Both the position numbers and the translations under genes were made by a program. 64,000 nucleotides of DNA, taken from positions 102,447 through 166,446 of the forward strand of contig JAJQCZ010000035.1 of the NCBI GenBank assembly GCA_021202465.1, given 5' to 3'. This DNA comes from Lachnospiraceae bacterium (lineage in GTDB: Bacteria; Bacillota; Clostridia; Lachnospirales; Lachnospiraceae). Shown here one piece after another: positions 1-7,834 of this stretch (positions within the stretch are counted from its first letter, which is position 1; the number at the start of each line of letters is the position of its first letter). The notes under the pieces are model-generated. The model saw only the letters and a program-made list of their open reading frames with translations. It was not told the DNA's origin and ran no database searches.

Positions 1-185
1 CCGCGCTGCTCTCCGACTGTGCGGTCAATATCGCCCGCATGTCCCTGTACCGGGACCATCGCGGCGGCCGGGCTGTCATGGTGGTCGAGACCGATCAGTC
101 CATTCCCGCCGACGCCCTGCGGCAGATGGAACACATGGACGGCGTGATCAAGGTGACCTATATCGACGTGGGAGGTGCATTCTGA
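1..185 (+). CDS. sdaAB: L-serine dehydratase, beta subunit (3' end only)
   Basis: This is the last 60 codons of a gene that begins before the window; the reading frame starts at base 3 and ends with TGA at 183-185. The visible part looks like an ACT-type regulatory domain, with 'NIARMSLYRDHRGGRA' followed by 'MVVETDQSIP' and 'GVIKVTYIDVG'. This is the usual C-terminal domain of the small subunit of the two-gene iron-sulfur serine dehydratase. The following gene encodes the large subunit and begins 1 base after this stop codon, so the pair is co-transcribed. The enzyme deaminates L-serine to pyruvate and ammonia in the cytoplasm. The identification rests partly on the neighbour. Confidence 0.88.
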   Translation, partial: ALLSDCAVNIARMSLYRDHRGGRAVMVVETDQSIPADALRQMEHMDGVIKVTYIDVGGAF

Positions 186-186
186 G

Positions 187-1056
187 ATGGCATTTGAAAG
201 TATCGAAGAGATCGTACGGCAATGTGAAGAGACACAGATTCCCTTCTGGGAGGCTGTCCTCCGGGACGATATGAACGAGAGAAATGTATCCCGCGAGGAT
301 TCCCTGCACCAGATGCGCAGTCTCTGGACAACGATGCGGCAATCAGCCGCCTCCTACGATGAACATCTGCATTCCCACAGCGGTCTGGTCGGCGGCGACG
401 GCGGCCGGATGCAGCGCTATACAGCGGAGAACGAACCTCTCAGCGGTCCCTTTATGGGAAAGGTGATTGCCGCCGCCCTGCAGATGGGAGAATCCAATGC
501 CTGTATGAGACGCATCGTGGCCGCTCCCACCGCCGGCGCCTGCGGTGTTCTCCCCGCGGTCCTCGTTCCCCTGTGGGAGGAAGGTCGTGCGGAGGAAGAG
601 AGCCTTATAGAAGCCCTCTATACAGCAGCGGGCATCGGCCAGGTCGTCGCCCTCCGCGCCTCCATCGCCGGCGCCTCCGGCGGCTGTCAGGCGGAGATCG
701 GCACCGCCAGCGCCATGGCGGCTGGGGCTCTGGTTCACCTCCGGGGCGGCCATCCCCGGCAGATCGCGCATGCCGCGGCCATGGCCTTAAAGAACCTCCT
801 CGGTCTGGTCTGCGATCCCGTAGCCGGTCTGGTCGAGGTTCCCTGTGTCAAGCGAAATGTCGTCGGCGCCGTCAACGCCCTCGCCGCGGCCGACATGGCT
901 CTGGCCGGAATCGAGAGCCGTATTCCGCCGGATCAGGTCTTTGACGCCATGCGGGAGGTCGGCGACCGGATGGCGGCCGAGCTCAAGGAAACCGGCGCCG
1001 GCGGCCTGGCCGCCAGTCCCGCGGGAAAAGAGATCGCGGAACGGCTGCGCGCATAG
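187..1056 (+). CDS. sdaAA: L-serine dehydratase, alpha (catalytic, Fe-S) subunit
   Basis: The product of 289 residues is the usual length for the large subunit of oxygen-sensitive L-serine ammonia-lyase. Family landmarks are visible: 'AAPTAGACGVLP', a glycine-rich 'GASGGCQAEIGTA', and 'CDPVAGLVEVPCVKRN'. The conserved cysteines in these segments are known to hold the 4Fe-4S cluster that binds serine. I start at ATG 187 because GGAGGTG at 171-177 lies about 10 bases upstream; a GTG at 175 in the same frame would sit inside that ribosome-binding site. The gene follows sdaAB directly. Such enzymes feed serine carbon to pyruvate in fermenting anaerobes. Confidence 0.95.
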   Translation: MAFESIEEIVRQCEETQIPFWEAVLRDDMNERNVSREDSLHQMRSLWTTMRQSAASYDEHLHSHSGLVGGDGGRMQRYTAENEPLSGPFMGKVIAAALQMGESNACMRRIVAAPTAGACGVLPAVLVPLWEEGRAEEESLIEALYTAAGIGQVVALRASIAGASGGCQAEIGTASAMAAGALVHLRGGHPRQIAHAAAMALKNLLGLVCDPVAGLVEVPCVKRNVVGAVNALAAADMALAGIESRIPPDQVFDAMREVGDRMAAELKETGAGGLAASPAGKEIAERLRA

Positions 1057-1117
1057 ACGGTATCCGGGTCGGATCTCCTCCCGCCTCCGGGTCATACACT
1101 CTGCAGGATTCCGTATG

Positions 1118-1159
1118 GAATGTATTGACAAACGCCCCTCCGTATGTCAAAATATAGTG
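1118..1159 (+). promoter_or_regulatory. Probable nrdD promoter with a pair of NrdR-like boxes
   Basis: A TTGACA at 1125-1130 is followed, 17 bases on, by CAAAAT (1148-1153), a plausible -35/-10 pair upstream of nrdD. Over the -10 lies CAAAATATAGTG (1148-1159), which matches 11 of 12 core positions of the NrdR-box consensus CwAtATaTwGtg. A weaker match (8 of 12) sits at 1118-1129, 30 bases upstream, close to the three-helical-turn spacing usual for NrdR box pairs. NrdR is the ATP-cone repressor of ribonucleotide reductase genes. The assignment is by consensus comparison only. Confidence 0.5.
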
Positions 1160-1204
1160 GCTGGCGCATCATGCGACCGCTAAATCTAGTAGGAGGGATC
1201 TGTT

Positions 1205-3508
1205 ATGATCCAGAGTATAACCAAGCGGGACGGCCGCGTCGTCCTGTATGATGAAAATAAAATCGCCGCCGCCATCCTGAAAGCGCTGGAGGCCTCCGGC
1301 GAGGGGAATGCGGCTGACGCTGCACGCATCGCCAACGATGTCCAGGGAGAGCTGGAATCCTCTTTTCCCAATGAGTCTCCGAACATCGAAGTCATCCAGG
1401 ACATGGTGGAAAAGCAGCTGATGAATCACGGCTTCAGCCGTTCAGCCAAGGCCTACATCCTGTACCGCGCCAACCGTACCCGGGTCCGGGAAGCGAACAC
1501 CTCCCTGATGAAGACCATTGACGAGATCACGCGGGTGGATGCCCGTGCCAGCGACATTAAGCGGGATAACGCCAACATCGACGGGAACACCGCCATGGGA
1601 AGCATGCTGCAGATCGGCTCCGCCGGAGCGAAGGCCTACAACGAGAACTACCTGCTGCGCCCGGAGCACGCACAGGCCTACCGGAACGGCGACATCCACA
1701 TTCACGATTTTGATTTCTACTCGCTGACCACGACCTGCTGCCAGATCAATATCCTGAAGCTGTTCCACGGCGGCTTCTCAACAGGCCACGGCTATCTGCG
1801 GGAACCGCAGACCATCCAGAGCTACACCGCCCTGGCGGCCATCGCCATCCAGTCGAACCAGAACGACCAGCACGGCGGACAGTCCATCCCCAACTTCGAC
1901 TACGGAATGGCGGAGGGCATCGCCAAGACCTATCGGAGAACCTATGCGCATGTCCTGCGGGATGCCGTGGAGGACTATCTGGACCGGGAAAACGTCGCAG
2001 AGGCCGCACGTGATGCCATCGCCGCGGCGGAGCAGGCGGCCGGAGAACCGGCCCGCCTCTGCAACAAACCGCTCTTTGACGAAACCGTTGCCGCTTCCCT
2101 CTGCGAGACATTGAACGGCGGCGAAGAAGGAGAAATCCTGTCCGCAGAGCGCGCGGCCCGTATCGTCGCCCGCTCCCGGCGGCGCGCCGGAGATGAGACG
2201 GAGCATCAGACCTTCCAGGCCATGGAGGGCTTCGTCCACAACCTGAACACCATGCACTCCCGCGCCGGCGCCCAGACCCCGTTCTCCTCGATCAACTACG
2301 GGACGGATACCTCGCCGGAAGGCCGCATGGCCATCCGCAACATCCTGCTGGCGCTGGATGCCGGGCTCGGACACGGCGAGACCTGCATTTTCCCGATCCA
2401 CATTTTCAAGGTCAAGGAGGGCGTCAATTACAACGAAGACGACCCTAACTACGACCTGTTCCGCTTAAGCTGCAAGGTCAGTGCGAAGCGCCTGTTCCCC
2501 AATTATGTCTTTCTGGACGCGCCCTATAACCTGCAGTACTATCGGCCGGGGCATCCGGAGACCGAGGTGGCGACCATGGGCTGCCGTACCCGCGTCATGG
2601 GAAATGTCTACGATCCGACCAGACAGATCGCCTACTCCCGCGGCAACCTGTCCTTCACCTCCATCAACCTGCCGCGTCTCGCCATCGAGAGCCACGGTGA
2701 CGAGACAACATTTTACAGGAAGCTTGATGAGATGCTGGAGCTCACCATGCAGCAGCTCCTGGACCGCTTCGAGATTCAGGCCGGCAAGCACGTGTACAAC
2801 TTCCCCTTCCTGATGGGGCAGGGCGTCTGGCTGGACTCCGACCGGCTGGGACTGCGCGATTCGATCCGCGAGGTGCTCAAGCACGGCACACTCTCCATCG
2901 GCTTCATCGGCCTGGCGGAGACGCTGACCGCTCTCTACGGGAAGCACCACGGAGAGAACGAGGAAATGCAGGAAAAGGGGCTCGCCCTCGTCGGCCACAT
3001 GCGCGACTACTGTGACCGGAAATCGCAGGAACTGAAAATGAACGTCACCCTGCTGGCCACCCCCGCGGAAGGTCTCTCCGGACGCTTCCTGCGCATGGAC
3101 CAGAAACGCTACGGCAAGATCCCCGGTGTCACCGACCGGGAATACTATACCAACAGCTTCCACATCCCGGTATGGTACCCGATCTCCGCCTACGACAAGA
3201 TTCGCCTGGAGGCCCCGTACCACGCGTTCTGCAACGCCGGTCATATCAGCTATGTCGAGCTGGACGGCGACACGGCGAAAAACGTAGAGGCCTTTGAGAC
3301 CGTCGTCCGCTGGATGCACGACTGCGGCATCGGCTACGGCAGCATCAATCATCCGGTCGACCGCGACCCCGTCTGCGGTTATGTCGGCGTCATCGGCGAC
3401 GTCTGCCCCCGCTGCGGCCGCCATGAAGGCGAAGCCATCGCCCCGGAACGAATCGAGGAACTGCGCAAAATGTACCCGGAGATGCCCGCCTTCCAGGGCA
3501 TCGAGTGA
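1205..3508 (+). CDS. nrdD: Anaerobic ribonucleoside-triphosphate reductase, large chain lacking the glycyl-radical segment
   Basis: The 767-residue class III ribonucleotide reductase reduces NTPs to dNTPs under anoxia. An N-terminal ATP-cone ('SITKRDGRVVLYDENKIAAA', about residues 3-95) gives allosteric control. The barrel carries 'HIHDFDFYSLTTTCCQI' near residue 170 and 'MGCRTRV' near 457, consistent with the substrate-site and finger-loop cysteines. The C-terminal zinc region 'VCGYVGVIGDVCPRCG' (about 723-737) shows three cysteines, with Asp where the fourth would fall. Unusually, the chain stops about 25 residues later without the RxxGY glycyl-radical motif; that motif is in the next gene. 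AGGAGG at 1191-1196 sets the start at ATG 1205. Confidence 0.93.
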   Translation: MIQSITKRDGRVVLYDENKIAAAILKALEASGEGNAADAARIANDVQGELESSFPNESPNIEVIQDMVEKQLMNHGFSRSAKAYILYRANRTRVREANTSLMKTIDEITRVDARASDIKRDNANIDGNTAMGSMLQIGSAGAKAYNENYLLRPEHAQAYRNGDIHIHDFDFYSLTTTCCQINILKLFHGGFSTGHGYLREPQTIQSYTALAAIAIQSNQNDQHGGQSIPNFDYGMAEGIAKTYRRTYAHVLRDAVEDYLDRENVAEAARDAIAAAEQAAGEPARLCNKPLFDETVAASLCETLNGGEEGEILSAERAARIVARSRRRAGDETEHQTFQAMEGFVHNLNTMHSRAGAQTPFSSINYGTDTSPEGRMAIRNILLALDAGLGHGETCIFPIHIFKVKEGVNYNEDDPNYDLFRLSCKVSAKRLFPNYVFLDAPYNLQYYRPGHPETEVATMGCRTRVMGNVYDPTRQIAYSRGNLSFTSINLPRLAIESHGDETTFYRKLDEMLELTMQQLLDRFEIQAGKHVYNFPFLMGQGVWLDSDRLGLRDSIREVLKHGTLSIGFIGLAETLTALYGKHHGENEEMQEKGLALVGHMRDYCDRKSQELKMNVTLLATPAEGLSGRFLRMDQKRYGKIPGVTDREYYTNSFHIPVWYPISAYDKIRLEAPYHAFCNAGHISYVELDGDTAKNVEAFETVVRWMHDCGIGYGSINHPVDRDPVCGYVGVIGDVCPRCGRHEGEAIAPERIEELRKMYPEMPAFQGIE

Positions 3509-3635
3509 CAAAGTCCCTGAAGCATTTGCGGTTGTAAACCTGAAAATAACCGTTTGACGACAAGCAGTAAAAAACACCTGCGAAGAAACACATACAACAC
3601 AATTTTGCAGAAAAGAGCAGAAAGAAGGAATTCCT

Positions 3636-3797
3636 ATGACGATGATTAATCACGAAGCAAAAATGGGCGAAGGAGTCGGCTTCGAGCGCATCCGCCGCAT
3701 CACCGGCTACCTGGTGGGAACCATGGACAAATGGAACGACGCCAAGCGGGCGGAGGAGCGGGACCGCGTCAAGCACGGTCTCTCCGGCCATGCTTGA
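3636..3797 (+). CDS. nrdD: Free-standing glycyl-radical domain of NrdD (53 residues)
   Basis: This 53-residue frame carries 'FERIRRITGYLVGTMDKWND', the RxxGY glycyl-radical motif that normally ends NrdD; Gly24 would hold the radical. The following 'AKRAEERDRVKHG' also matches the usual NrdD tail. It has its own ribosome-binding site (GAAGGA about 8 bases before ATG 3636) and ends by overlapping nrdG in ATGCTTGA. It lies 127 bases after the large chain stops. I infer that the two polypeptides assemble into a working reductase, by analogy with the free-standing glycyl-radical protein GrcA/YfiD that complements damaged pyruvate formate-lyase. Related separate short reading frames occur in other Clostridia as far as I recall, which argues against a simple frameshift. 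Confidence 0.82.
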   Translation: MTMINHEAKMGEGVGFERIRRITGYLVGTMDKWNDAKRAEERDRVKHGLSGHA

Positions 3798-4302
3798 TCT
3801 GGCCGGGATCCTCGGCGACAGCATCGTAGACGGGCCGGGCCTGCGCACCACCATCTTCTGCCAGGGCTGTCCGCACCACTGTCCCGGCTGCCAGAACCCC
3901 GAGACCTGGGAATTCGGAGCCGGCCGGAAGATGGAACCGGAGGAGGTCCTCGCCGCCATTCACGCCAACCCCTTAAGCCGGGGTGTCACCTTTTCCGGCG
4001 GCGAACCCTTCGCACAGGCGGCGGACTTTGCCGCCCTGGGCCGCCTCCTTAAAGCGGAAGGCTACGAGGTCGCCGCCTACAGCGGCTACACCTTCGAAGA
4101 GCTCCTCGCAGGAACACCCGCGCAGAGAGAATTATTGGAGACCATCGATATCCTCATCGACGGCCCCTACCTCGCCGCACAGCGCAGCCTCGAGCTCAAT
4201 TTCCGCGGCAGCGCCAACCAGCGCGTCCTCAATGTCCCGGCTTCCCTGGAGACAGGGCAGGCCGTCGAGGAAATGAGCGGACGGTGGAGAGGGGAATATT
4301 AA
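3790..4302 (+). CDS. nrdG: Anaerobic ribonucleotide reductase activating protein (radical SAM)
   Basis: This 170-residue radical-SAM activase uses a 4Fe-4S cluster and S-adenosylmethionine to generate the glycyl radical on NrdD. The cluster motif is CPHHCPGC (CxxxCxxC) near residue 21, preceded by 'GDSIVDGPGLRTTIFCQGC' and followed by 'FSGGEPFAQA', the usual SAM-binding GGEP element. The length is normal for NrdG. Its ATG at 3790 lies inside the last codons of the glycyl-radical gene, so the two are translationally coupled, which fits direct contact between the activase and that domain. Confidence 0.95.
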   Translation: MLDLAGILGDSIVDGPGLRTTIFCQGCPHHCPGCQNPETWEFGAGRKMEPEEVLAAIHANPLSRGVTFSGGEPFAQAADFAALGRLLKAEGYEVAAYSGYTFEELLAGTPAQRELLETIDILIDGPYLAAQRSLELNFRGSANQRVLNVPASLETGQAVEEMSGRWRGEY

Positions 4303-4347
4303 AGCCAAAAAGCATCTGATATTGCCGAAAAAGGAGGAAATATATCT

Positions 4348-5193
4348 ATGATCAGGAAGAAATATGTACACGCACTTTTATTCTGTCTGATGATGGCCGC
4401 GTTTCTGCTGCCGGCCAGCTCCGTACGTGCCGCTAATCCCACGAAGAAAACACTCTCAACCAATACTACGTATACGAAATACGACATCACCGGCGACAAA
4501 AAAGCAGACAAGATCCTCATCAAGACAACCGGAGACTCCTCGACCGGAGACGGAACCGGCCTTGCCATATATATCAACGGCAAAAAATGCTTCAGCTTTT
4601 CTGACAAATATTATTTCCTGGATCAGGTGACCGCCCAGCTGTATACACTGAAAAACGGGAAAAATTTCCTGTATCTGTATACGCCTGAGAACAACGGCGA
4701 TTCTCCCGTATGCGCAGTGTTGCAGTACAAATCCGGGAAGCTGAAGAAAGTCATTGATTTCAATACAACGCTCCAGAAATACGGCTATCACTTCAGCGGT
4801 TCCGTTGTCAAAGTAGACGGCAACAAGATGACGGTAAAATTCGAGGTCATGTCCTATACAACAGCTTACACGGTCCTCAAATATACGTACACCTACAAAG
4901 ACGGAACACTGAAACGTTCTGCGAGAACCACCTCTGTTAAGGTCGGTTATGATTCCACGTCATCAACCCTGACAACGGCGAAAAGCCTGAAACTGTACAA
5001 ATCACCAACCTCTGAAAGTTCGTGTTCAACACTCAAAAAGGGTAAGAAAGTAAAAATCACCGGAGCCTATGTTAAATCCGGCAAGTTCTGTCTCAAGATT
5101 AAGACTTCCGGGAAATCCTACTGGATCAAGTGCAAAAAGACTTATCCCTCTGATGGTGTCTGCCCCTTTAAGGAACTGTTCTACGCCGGATGA
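4348..5193 (+). CDS. Secreted protein with C-terminal SH3-like domain, function unknown
   Basis: The 281-residue product begins with a clear signal peptide (basic MIRKK, hydrophobic stretch, cleavage after 'SSVRA'). The N-terminal half contains 'DITGDKKADKILIKT', like the Asp-rich calcium-binding loops of VCBS/FG-GAP repeats. Residues from about 205 on ('SLKLYKSPTSESSCSTLKKG' then 'GKSYWIKC') look like a bacterial SH3 domain, often used to bind cell wall. It is rich in Lys, Thr and Ser, like the other exported proteins in this window. AAGGAGG lies just upstream. It is followed by a strong terminator, so it is probably a single gene. No enzymatic role can be read. Confidence 0.75.
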   Translation: MIRKKYVHALLFCLMMAAFLLPASSVRAANPTKKTLSTNTTYTKYDITGDKKADKILIKTTGDSSTGDGTGLAIYINGKKCFSFSDKYYFLDQVTAQLYTLKNGKNFLYLYTPENNGDSPVCAVLQYKSGKLKKVIDFNTTLQKYGYHFSGSVVKVDGNKMTVKFEVMSYTTAYTVLKYTYTYKDGTLKRSARTTSVKVGYDSTSSTLTTAKSLKLYKSPTSESSCSTLKKGKKVKITGAYVKSGKFCLKIKTSGKSYWIKCKKTYPSDGVCPFKELFYAG

Positions 5194-5255
5194 TCTGATC
5201 ATAGCGGTTTACAAATATATCCATGAGCATGGATTGTGCTTTATGCGCGAAAACA

Positions 5256-5295
5256 GCAAAAAATCAATCGTAAAAATTTACGATTGATTTTTTGC
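5256..5295. terminator. Bidirectional stem-loop terminator
   Basis: A perfect 19-base inverted repeat (GCAAAAAATCAATCGTAAA and its complement) with a 2-base spacer has A-runs on one side and T-runs on the other. It lies between the secreted-protein gene and the AlbA_2 gene, which point the same way, and it would end transcription of the first. Confidence 0.85.
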
Positions 5296-5385
5296 GTATT
5301 TCTGCATATACTATAAGCAGGCCGTCTCGCAGATACAGGCGCCGGTACATTTTCCCCCGCATCAGAAAGAAGGGTCAGTAATCAT

Positions 5386-6639
5386 ATGCGTGAAACAAAA
5401 ACCATCGAATTCAAAGAAACCATTTCCAATACATTCTTAAAAACAGTAAGTGCCTTTTCGAACCATGAGGGCGGAGAAATATATTTTGGCATTGATGATG
5501 CCGGTAACATCAAAGGACTGGCGGATACAAAGCAGGCGTGCCTGGATATTGAAAATAAAATCAATGACAGCATTACTCCGCAGCCCGATTACACACTGGA
5601 ACTGCAAAATAATGACCGGACGATCAAGCTGACCGTTAAAAGCGGGATGCAAAAGCCGTATTTATATAAGTCAAAAGCATATAAACGAAACGATACCGCA
5701 ACCATCGAGATGGACACGCTGGAATTATCAAGACTGATCTTAGAAGGAAAAAATATCAGATTTGAAGAATTACCGTGTAAAGATCAGGATCTGACCTTTG
5801 ACGTTTTACATCAGAAATTAAAAAAGACGATTCAAATTGAAACCTTCAATCAGGATACTCTGAGAACGCTGAATCTATACAGCAGCAACAGCGGCTATAA
5901 TAATGCGGCGGGTATTCTGGCAGACAAAAATCATTTTCCCGGTATTGACATTGTAAAGTTCGGTGAAAACATCAGCGTGATTCATAAAAGGGCGACATTT
6001 GATCAGGTGTCTGCTTTGACCGTATACGAAAAGACATTGGAAGTATTCAGGGATTACTATCAGTACGAAGAAATACAGGGCGCTGACCGGAAAAAGGTGG
6101 AAATAATCCCGGAAACTGCATTCCGGGAAGCCATTGCCCATGCATTAATCCATCGGGTATGGGATGTGGAAGCACAGATCAGAGTCTCAATGTTCGAGGA
6201 CAGAATAGAAATTGTCTCCCCCGGCGGACTGCCGACCGGAATTACAGAGGATGAATATCTGGCCGGGAAGCTTTCGATCCTGAGAAACCGGAACCTTGCC
6301 AACGTATTTTACAGGCTGGGATTCGTGGAAATATTTGGCACGGGAGTTCTGCGTATCAGGCAGCTCTATGAAGGGGGAGCAACGCAGCCGGAATTTGAAA
6401 TATCAGCAAACACCATCAGGATCGTACTTCCGGTTTTTGAGAAAAACCTGGAGCTAACGGAAGACGAAAGAAAAATCTATGCGGTTTTAAGCAGAACCAT
6501 GCTGAAATCAATGGGTGAAATTGCTCCTTATGTCCCATTTGGTAAATCAAAAGTAACGCAGTTATTAAAGGATATGAACCAAAAAGGAATCGTGCGCATT
6601 GAAGGCAAGGGAAGAGGGACGAAATATGTAATAAGGTAG
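5386..6639 (+). CDS. AlbA_2 (Schlafen-type) ATP-binding regulator
   Basis: The 417-residue protein starts with 'TKTIEFKETISNTFLKTVSA' and 'NHEGGEIYFGIDDAGNIKGL', the hallmark of the AlbA_2/Schlafen domain (residues 1-120). The middle ('EAIAHALIHRVWD', 'GGLPTGITEDEYLAG', 'GTGVLRIRQLYEGG') is the HATPase_c_4-like segment usual in this family. A winged helix follows at the C-terminus ('GKSKVTQLLKDMNQKGIVRI'). Members are annotated as transcriptional regulators or ATP-binding proteins and are common in accessory DNA of Clostridia. The gene stands alone, upstream of the decayed element. A role as a regulator, possibly defence-linked, is inference. Confidence 0.8.
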   Translation: MRETKTIEFKETISNTFLKTVSAFSNHEGGEIYFGIDDAGNIKGLADTKQACLDIENKINDSITPQPDYTLELQNNDRTIKLTVKSGMQKPYLYKSKAYKRNDTATIEMDTLELSRLILEGKNIRFEELPCKDQDLTFDVLHQKLKKTIQIETFNQDTLRTLNLYSSNSGYNNAAGILADKNHFPGIDIVKFGENISVIHKRATFDQVSALTVYEKTLEVFRDYYQYEEIQGADRKKVEIIPETAFREAIAHALIHRVWDVEAQIRVSMFEDRIEIVSPGGLPTGITEDEYLAGKLSILRNRNLANVFYRLGFVEIFGTGVLRIRQLYEGGATQPEFEISANTIRIVLPVFEKNLELTEDERKIYAVLSRTMLKSMGEIAPYVPFGKSKVTQLLKDMNQKGIVRIEGKGRGTKYVIR

Positions 6640-6677
6640 CCAAGGCAACGGATATTTCAAAATCTATGGCAATCATC

Positions 6678-6709
6678 ATAACTTTTACATTGATTCAAAA
6701 GCAGAAAAG
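6678..6709. repeat. Relic copy of the AbiE-like promoter region
   Basis: The segment starting CATAACTTTTACATTGATTC closely resembles 9258-9293, the promoter/operator of the AbiE-like pair (CATAACTTTTATATTGATT, then AAAACAGAAAA in both). Here no gene of that type follows; the segment runs straight into the left 21-bp direct repeat. It looks like a leftover of a second, related locus. Confidence 0.5.
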
Positions 6710-6730
6710 TTAGCATTGTTTTAGCATCAT
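6710..6730. repeat. Left 21-bp direct repeat (putative att) of the decayed element
   Basis: The repeat contains TTAGCATTGTTTTAGCATCA plus one further T and is identical to 8830-8850. Read on the minus strand it encodes Met-Met-Leu-Lys-Gln-Cys-stop, in frame with the coding-like remnant at 6710-6865, so this copy may mark the 3' end of a former gene. Confidence 0.65.
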
Positions 6731-6865
6731 AGAGATGCCTTTGCCATAGTACAGGTAACAATCAACAGGTTCTCTGCCGAGAGCCCACAGCTCAAAGGCT
6801 ATCCTGATGGAGTGACCGTTCATAATACTCATAACATGGCCGTCCGCTTTCCGGAGCAGACTGCA
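6710..6865 (-). pseudogene. Coding-like 3' gene remnant ending in the direct repeat
   Basis: On the minus strand a frame is open from 6865 to the stop at 6710-6712. It encodes a protein-like tail ('SIRIAFELWALGREP', 'CYLYYGKGISMMLKQC') with no good start. It overlaps the GNAT gene's aberrant 3' end in a different frame. The composition (Leu, Tyr, Gly, paired Met) looks like real protein. I do not recognise the family. It may be the end of the gene into which the old element inserted, or of a lost element gene. Confidence 0.35.
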
Positions 6866-7274
6866 TCAGTTCAGTCCCACTGATGCGCTCCTCCGATGGA
6901 ATGCTGTAATTCTTGCTGAACTGAGCAATCAGAAAAGCAGAAACACTGTATGCCTTAAGTGCCTCGTCGTATTTTGCATGACGCTGCATTTTTCGTATTC
7001 CTGCTTTTGATTTTAAGGAATCAGCAGGCACAGAAATGGGCTTATGCGTTAACGTAAAGTAGCCCGTCACGCGATCTTTGTCGTCAATCACGAGATATGT
7101 AATCGACATTTTGCGTCTCGAAAAGTCGATTGCATTTTGCCGGAGGAAATGCTCTACTTCCCCATTCTGCAGCCCTTCCGCATATTCACAAGAAAAATCG
7201 GAGAGAATCTCTTTTACGGAATCCTCTCCGATAAGTTCAACCATATCCATAATTCGAATGATATTATTTCCCAT
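6792..7274 (-). pseudogene. GNAT-family toxin-like acetyltransferase, C-terminally truncated
   Basis: The 160-residue frame resembles GNAT toxins of type II toxin-antitoxin systems. It shows 'SDFSCEYAEGLQNGEVEHFL', 'MSITYLVIDDKDRVTGYFTL' and 'YSVSAFLIAQFSKNY'. Family members normally continue after 'GTELM' with a further segment of the fold. Here the sequence after 'ISGTELMQ' loses that pattern ('SAPESGRPCYEYY') and stops early, so the 3' end appears replaced. It overlaps its antitoxin by 11 bases, the usual coupling. Such toxins acetylate aminoacyl-tRNA; this copy is probably inactive. Confidence 0.6.
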
Positions 7275-7470
7275 TCCGTGTATTCCTTTTTGCCGTAATT
7301 GCCCGGTTTGCGATAGCTCTGATAGTATCTGGATCTCTTACAAGCGGAGCAGCTGTGGTCTGAGGTTTCCATGCAGGCTGTTGCGCTGCCTGTTCCAACG
7401 CGTTGGCAAACCGCTCTGCGTCTTTTTCATCAGTGATAGTAAAGTTGTAAAAAATACTTGACGTTGCCAT
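7264..7470 (-). CDS. Antitoxin-like small protein partnered with the GNAT gene
   Basis: The product of 68 residues starts 'MATSSIFYNFTITDEKDAER' and continues 'ANALEQAAQQPAWKP'. This resembles the short proteins that precede GNAT toxins in Clostridia. AGGAGGT sits 5-6 bases before the ATG at 7470, which settles the start; an upstream in-frame Met at 7611 has no such site. The stop overlaps the toxin start. In this family the antitoxin usually binds DNA and blocks the toxin, but no clear DNA-binding motif is visible here. Confidence 0.65.
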   Translation of the reverse strand: MATSSIFYNFTITDEKDAERFANALEQAAQQPAWKPQTTAAPLVRDPDTIRAIANRAITAKRNTRNGK

Positions 7471-7834
7471 GACAGCACCTCCTTCTTCAACACTTCCAAT
7501 TTCTGGAATAACCTTCACCTTTTTATCCCAGGCATTAAGAATACGATCTTTCCCTTGCCAATCCGCATCTTTGTTCATCTCTATTATACTCATAAGATAT
7601 CTAAAAAGCAATCTTTTCCTGAAATTTCTCTAACTGCGAAGAGGAAATTATTCCCGCTTCAGAGAATTTTGAAACAGCGCTAACCTCTCCGGCAGGTCCC
7701 TTATCTTTAAAAGCAAAGTCTCTTTCCCGAAAGCGGAAGGGAAAGCCCATAAAATCTTTGAAAACAAGTTAAATCAGGATTATCGAGCGCTTACTTATAA
7801 AGGACTTCCGGACAATGGAAGAAAAAATCAGTAT

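Noticed and set aside
7722..7745. Short hairpin CTTTCCC...GGGAAAG
   Set aside because: The stem is only 7 bases, with no T-tract and no gene end beside it; it is likely chance.
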